Shown in pieces: positions 13,702 to 16,798 of a DNA stretch of 16,798 nucleotides. The notes under the pieces are model-generated. The model was given only the letters and a program-made list of their open reading frames with translations. It did not search any database and was not told the DNA's origin. The position numbers were made by a program, and so were the translations under genes. Position 1 is the first letter of the stretch; every line of letters starts with the position of its first letter. This DNA comes from JAIRTY01 sp050257395. Its GTDB lineage: Bacteria > Actinomycetota > Actinomycetes > Streptosporangiales > Streptosporangiaceae. Location of the stretch: NCBI GenBank assembly GCA_050257395.1, contig JBLMWU010000205.1, positions 1 to 16,798 on the forward strand. The letters are read 5' to 3'.

Positions 13702-13707
13702 TAGCAT
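13702..13707 (+). promoter_or_regulatory. Candidate -10 element TAGCAT of the XRE-cupin gene
   Basis: TAGCAT lies ten bases before ATG 13718. Transcription would begin about three or four bases before the ATG, making the message nearly leaderless, which is common in actinomycetes and fits the absence of a good ribosome site. No clear -35 is visible. Confidence 0.35.
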
Positions 13708-13717
13708 TTCAGGCACC

Positions 13718-14467
13718 ATGACTGACATCAGTGCTGCTTCCGGTACGCCCGCACCGGCCGGGCTGGCAGTCCCGGCTGTGCCTGCCGCGAGGGGCGCGGC
13801 GGCGCCGGACGGCGGGCCTGATGGCGGGCTCGCCGAGGACATCGGCCGGCGGCTGGCGGCGCACCGGGCCGCGCGCGGCATGCGGGTCGCCGAGCTCGCC
13901 CGCGAGGTCGGGGTGACGCCGAGCCTGATCAGCCAGATCGAGCACGGGCAGTCACGGCCGTCGGTGTCCACCCTGTTCGCGCTGGCGCAGGCGCTGGCCG
14001 TGCCGGTGGACGCGTTCTTCCGGGAAAGCCCGCCCGGCGCTCAGCCCGGGCCGGAGCCGGACGCGCAGCCCGGTGGGGACGGCCCCGGCGGGGACGGGCG
14101 GTACGTGGTGCGGCGCGGCAGCCGGGCGGTCATCGACATCGAAGGCGGCGTGCACTGGGAGCGCCTCACCCGCGCCACCTACCGGCACCTGGACTTCTTC
14201 GAGCTGATCTACGAGCCCGGCGCCGAGTCCCACCCCCGCCCCTACACCCACCCGGGCACCGAGATGGTCCTGGTCACCGCCGGCGTCTTCGACATCACCA
14301 TCGGCTTCGACACCTGCCGCCTCGAACCGGGCGACAGCATCGACTTCCCCTCCACCATGCCGCACCGCTACCACAACCCCGGCGAGGCCACCGCACGCGC
14401 GGTCACCGTCATCCTCTACGACTGCCCTGGCGACGGCACCAACCCCCACACCAGCCAGGATCGCTGA
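13718..14467 (+). CDS. XRE family transcriptional regulator with C-terminal cupin domain
   Basis: This is a 249-residue regulator with two modules. The helix-turn-helix is at about 41-96 (DIGRRLAAHRAARGMRVAEL, VGVTPSLISQIEHGQSRPS), the classic XRE form. The cupin sensor at about 155-235 carries metal-type positions H178 and E182 in THPGTEMVLVTAGV and H216 in MPHRYHNPG. A Pro/Gly/Asp-rich linker at 105-127 joins them, and a disordered Ala-rich tail precedes the helix-turn-helix. ATG 13718 was chosen over ATG 13652 because the upstream 22 residues look unlike protein and a -10-like element lies within them. It is divergent from cocE across about 160 bases, so it may regulate that unit as well as itself. 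The ligand bound by the cupin is unknown. Confidence 0.9.
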   Translation: MTDISAASGTPAPAGLAVPAVPAARGAAAPDGGPDGGLAEDIGRRLAAHRAARGMRVAELAREVGVTPSLISQIEHGQSRPSVSTLFALAQALAVPVDAFFRESPPGAQPGPEPDAQPGGDGPGGDGRYVVRRGSRAVIDIEGGVHWERLTRATYRHLDFFELIYEPGAESHPRPYTHPGTEMVLVTAGVFDITIGFDTCRLEPGDSIDFPSTMPHRYHNPGEATARAVTVILYDCPGDGTNPHTSQDR

Positions 14468-14479
14468 GCGCGCCGGCCC

Positions 14480-15475
14480 TCAGCCGGTCAGGCCCAGGCC
14501 GAAGAGGCGGTCGGCGGTCAGGCCGGCGATCAGCTCGACGTCCAGGCCGTCCAGGCCGGTGCCGTCGATCTGCTCGGCCAGCGGCCCGGCCGCCATGTCG
14601 AACGGGAAGTCGGTCCCGAACAGCACGTGGTCCGCGCCCGCCAGGTCGGTGAGGAAGCGCAGCGGCACCGGCGCGTGCGTCACCGTGTCGAACCAGAACC
14701 GCGGCAGGTACCGCGACGGCGGCAGCGCGCAGCCCCGCGACTCCGGGCGGACCCGGTGCCCGTGGTCGAGCCGCCCGATCTGGTAGGGCAGGAACCCGCC
14801 GCCGTGCATGAGCACGAGCCGCAGCTGCCCGATCTCGTCCAGCGTCCCGCTCAGGATCAGCCGCGCGGCGCACACCGTGGTGGCGAGCGGGTTGCCGATG
14901 AGGTTGGTCAGGTAGAAGTCGGCCAGCCCCGGCAGCGCGCCGACGTAGTAGGGGTGCACGATCAGCGGCACCCCGAGGTCCGCCGCGGCGGCCAGCACCG
15001 GCCGCAGCGCGGGATCGTCCAGCTGGGTGCCGCCGGCGTCCGGGCCGATCTCGGCGCCGCGCATGCCGAGGCCGGTGACCGCCCGCCGCAGTTCGGTGAC
15101 GGCCGCGCCCGGATCCTGCAGCGGCAGCGCGGCGACCGCGGTGATCCGCCCGCCTGAATCCGCCGCGAACGCGGCCAGCGCGTCGTTGGCCGCGCGGCAG
15201 AACCCGGCGGCCTCGCCCGCGTCCACCCAGTACATGAACAGGGTCGGCGCGATCGACAGCACCGCGTGGCTGACGGTGCGCTCGTCCATGGCGCCCAGCC
15301 GGGCCTCCACGTCGCAGTACACCGGCGGCACCGGATACCGGAAGCCCTGCCGGTGCACCAGCCACTCCTGCCCGTCCCGCTGCTCGGTGCGCAGGCCGTC
15401 GAAGCCAGCGCCCCGGCGCGCGTCCGCCAGCACCTCCGGCGGCACGAAATGCGTGTGGACGTCAACTGTCAGCAC
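14480..15475 (-). CDS. Amidohydrolase family protein, ACMSD-like
   Basis: This is a 331-residue metal-dependent TIM-barrel enzyme of the amidohydrolase-2 family, which includes aminocarboxymuconate-semialdehyde decarboxylase (ACMSD) and other aromatic-acid decarboxylases and hydrolases. The metal ligands are visible in order: H7 and H9 (DVHTHF), H174 (LIVHPYY), H224 (LMHGGGFLPYQIGRLDHGH) and D289 (LFGTDFPFD). Their spacing matches ACMSD (H9, H11, H177, H228, D294), as does the length. GTG 15475 has GGCGGAGG six bases upstream. The gene converges on the XRE-cupin gene with a 12-base gap and is divergent from the alcohol dehydrogenase gene. Together with the cyclase it suggests breakdown of a ring-derived or carboxylated intermediate. 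Decarboxylation rather than hydrolysis is likely, but not proven. Confidence 0.9.
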   Translation of the reverse strand: MLTVDVHTHFVPPEVLADARRGAGFDGLRTEQRDGQEWLVHRQGFRYPVPPVYCDVEARLGAMDERTVSHAVLSIAPTLFMYWVDAGEAAGFCRAANDALAAFAADSGGRITAVAALPLQDPGAAVTELRRAVTGLGMRGAEIGPDAGGTQLDDPALRPVLAAAADLGVPLIVHPYYVGALPGLADFYLTNLIGNPLATTVCAARLILSGTLDEIGQLRLVLMHGGGFLPYQIGRLDHGHRVRPESRGCALPPSRYLPRFWFDTVTHAPVPLRFLTDLAGADHVLFGTDFPFDMAAGPLAEQIDGTGLDGLDVELIAGLTADRLFGLGLTG

Positions 15476-15577
15476 CGCGGGCCTCCGCCAGACACGACGT
15501 GATCAAGTGATCGGAGAGGCTGCTATCACAGCACAGCCGGGCGCCGCCGCGGGCACCGGGGATGGGAGCATGTCCCC

Positions 15578-16579
15578 ATGCTGGCAGCCGTCCTCGACCG
15601 GCCCGGCGCGGTGGCCGTCCGCGACGTCGCCGTGCCCGGCGGCAGCGGGCTGGCCCTGGTCCGGGTGCGGCAGGCGGGCATCTGCGGCACCGACCTGAAG
15701 ATCGCCGCGGGCGCGATCCCGGCCGCGGCCGGGCGGGTGCTGGGGCACGAGATGTCCGGCTGGGTGGAGCGGCCCGGCCCGCGGGCCGCCGTGCCCGCTG
15801 GCACGCCGGTGCTGGTCAACCCGGCCGCCTTCTGCGGCCTGTGCGGGGAGTGCCGCCGGGACCTGCCGCAGCTGTGCCAGCACGGCGGCCTGCTCGGCCG
15901 GGACCTGGACGGCTGCTTCGCGGAGTTCGTGGCGGTCGGCGAGGAGCTGCTGCACCCGCTGCCGGGCACCGTCACGGCGGACGAGGCCGCCCTGCTGCAG
16001 GTGCTGTCCACCTGCGTGCACGCGCAGTCGGGTTTGCGGCTGTCCCCGGCGGACACCGCGGTCGTGGTCGGCCTGGGGGTCAGCGGGCTGCTGCACGTCC
16101 AACTGCTGCGCGCGCAGGGCCTGCGGGCCATCATCGGGGTGACCCGGTCGGCGTGGAAGCGGGAGCTGGCGCTGCGGTCCGGGGCGGGCACGGTGGTGAC
16201 GCCGGAGGACGCGGCGGCGGCGGTCGCGGACGCGACCGGCGGGCGCGGCGCCGGGCTGGCCATCGAGTGCGCGGGCGCGGCGGGCACCCTGGCCCAGGCG
16301 ATGCGGCTGGCCGGGCCGGGCGCGACCGTGGTCATGTTCGGCATCCCGCCGTCCGCTGACGGCATGCCGACCTACGACTGGTACTACAAGGAGCTGACCA
16401 TCCGGTGCCCGCGGGCCGCCCGGCCCCGCGACTGCGACACCGCGGTCCGGCTGTGCGCGGACGGCAGGCTGGACCTCGCGCCGCTGGTGACCGCCCGGTT
16501 CCCGCTGGCGGACGCGGCCGCGGCCATGGCCGCCTGCGGCGGCGCCGGGCAGCTGAAAGTGGTACTCGATATCGGTTGA
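15578..16579 (+). CDS. Zinc-dependent alcohol dehydrogenase, medium-chain family
   Basis: This is a 333-residue medium-chain dehydrogenase. Catalytic-zinc residues are C36 in GICGTD and H57/E58 in GHE. The structural zinc is held by C86, C89, C92 and C100 in the stretch FCGLCGECRRDLPQLC. The dinucleotide motif is VVVGLGVSGLL (162-172), followed by a typical second Rossmann half and the ending QLKVVLDIG. ATG 15578 has GGGAG nine bases upstream. The gene probably oxidises an alcohol or sugar-like intermediate. The stop TGA at 16577-16579 falls inside the TTGAC boundary of the adjacent insertion element, so the original gene may have ended a few residues later; all functional motifs are intact. 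It is divergent from the amidohydrolase gene across about 100 bases. Confidence 0.93.
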   Translation: MLAAVLDRPGAVAVRDVAVPGGSGLALVRVRQAGICGTDLKIAAGAIPAAAGRVLGHEMSGWVERPGPRAAVPAGTPVLVNPAAFCGLCGECRRDLPQLCQHGGLLGRDLDGCFAEFVAVGEELLHPLPGTVTADEAALLQVLSTCVHAQSGLRLSPADTAVVVGLGVSGLLHVQLLRAQGLRAIIGVTRSAWKRELALRSGAGTVVTPEDAAAAVADATGGRGAGLAIECAGAAGTLAQAMRLAGPGATVVMFGIPPSADGMPTYDWYYKELTIRCPRAARPRDCDTAVRLCADGRLDLAPLVTARFPLADAAAAMAACGGAGQLKVVLDIG

Positions 16580-16720
16580 CATCCTCCCCCGCTCTGACGG
16601 GTGGGGATTCCAGCTACTCACACCCCGGTAAGGAGGCGAGCAGTTGAGGTTCGCGGTTCGCCGGCTCAGGCAGCCCTGGGCCTCCCCGCGCAGTCACGGC
16701 GTGCCCCGCCGCGATGTTGC
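16556..16720 (-). ncRNA. Predicted omega/reRNA from the tnpB 3' end with adjacent guide
   Basis: TnpB nucleases are known to use an RNA made from the end of tnpB and the element's right end, with the following 16-20 bases as guide. By position, the scaffold here would span roughly 16720 to 16576 on the minus strand. The guide would start CCGATATCGAG at 16575 and match the 3' end of the alcohol dehydrogenase gene. The 5' limit is a guess; the RNA is inferred from family knowledge, not seen. Confidence 0.35.
16576..16608 (-). mobile_element. Right end of an IS200/IS605-type element
   Basis: On the minus strand the sequence just after the tnpB stop reads GGAATCCCC, then a hairpin, then GGAGGATGTCAA. 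The hairpin has an 11-bp stem, nine of the 11 positions paired (16581-16591 with 16598-16608), and the loop TCAGAG when read 5' to 3' on the minus strand. A subterminal hairpin followed by a TCAA-type end is the known right-end layout of IS200/IS605 elements carrying tnpB. The element boundary is probably at 16576. Confidence 0.7.
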
Positions 16721-16798
16721 GTGCCGCGTTCACGTCGGCGTTGCTGCAATATCCGCAGGACCTGCACCGGAAGACGGCTTGGCTCTCGCGGGCCTTCC
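16614..16798 (-). CDS. tnpB: TnpB, RNA-guided nuclease of IS200/IS605-type element, C-terminal end (partial)
   Basis: Only the last 60 residues are in the window; the gene runs off the right edge. The minus-strand frame reads KARESQAVFRCRSCGYC and continues SNADVNAARNIAAGHAVTAR. This contains the second CxxC knuckle of the TnpB zinc ribbon (C11, C14 of the fragment) and the final RuvC aspartate in NADVNAARN (D21). The tail REPQLLASLPGCE ends at TAG (16616-16614). The combination is diagnostic of TnpB/OrfB of IS200/IS605 and IS1341-type elements. The frame is open to the edge with no break, so the gene may be intact beyond it. No tnpA is in view. The element's right end lies directly downstream. 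Confidence 0.85.
   Translation of the reverse strand, partial: KARESQAVFRCRSCGYCSNADVNAARNIAAGHAVTARGGPGLPEPANREPQLLASLPGCE

Noticed and set aside
15503..16621. 372-codon minus-strand frame opposite the alcohol dehydrogenase and reaching the element end
   Set aside because: Arg/Gln/Pro-rich shadow; the zinc dehydrogenase on the plus strand has all its motifs, and tnpB is in a different minus-strand frame.

Overview
The window is very GC-rich, with GTG starts, 4-base stop/start overlaps (GTGA, ATGA) and Ala/Arg/Gly-rich proteins, which points to a high-GC actinomycete. No rRNA, tRNA or CRISPR array was seen. Nearly all of it is an accessory catabolic and uptake locus. Every family assignment comes from reading motifs; no database search was possible.

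Plus strand, 1-8065. A 3-hydroxyisobutyrate-dehydrogenase-like oxidoreductase is followed by a winged-helix/coiled-coil protein of unknown role. A structured, pyrimidine-rich gap (about 1966-2195) follows. Then come a Gfo/Idh/MocA oxidoreductase and a cyclase-family metallohydrolase, and after a recognisable promoter and palindrome, a tightly overlapped livH-livM-livG-livF-cupin unit. The four liv genes encode the membrane and ATPase parts of a branched-chain-amino-acid-type (HAAT) importer, but no binding protein is among them.

Minus strand, 13559-8088 (transcribed right to left). The order is a CocE/NonD-type hydrolase, an FCD-type GntR regulator, a 38-codon remnant of an isopropylmalate/tartrate dehydrogenase gene, the missing periplasmic-binding-type lipoprotein, and a secreted alpha/beta hydrolase. 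The importer is therefore split over two convergent units.

Right part, 13652-16579. An XRE-cupin regulator is divergent from cocE. An ACMSD-like amidohydrolase (minus) and a zinc alcohol dehydrogenase (plus) follow. At the right edge is the 3' end of a minus-strand IS200/IS605-type tnpB, with its right-end hairpin abutting, and apparently supplying the stop codon of, the alcohol dehydrogenase gene.

Working model (inference): an ester- or amide-containing organic compound is processed outside the cell by the secreted hydrolase, captured by the lipoprotein and imported by LivHMGF. It is then broken down by CocE-like hydrolysis, cyclase and amidohydrolase chemistry and several NAD(P)-linked dehydrogenases, under GntR and XRE-cupin control. 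The substrate cannot be read from the sequence. The most notable points are the tnpB end with its predicted guide RNA, the decayed dehydrogenase start, the pentapeptide repeats in LivM, the extended stem at 1972-2087, and altered metal or catalytic positions in the cyclase, the CocE-like hydrolase and the small cupin.
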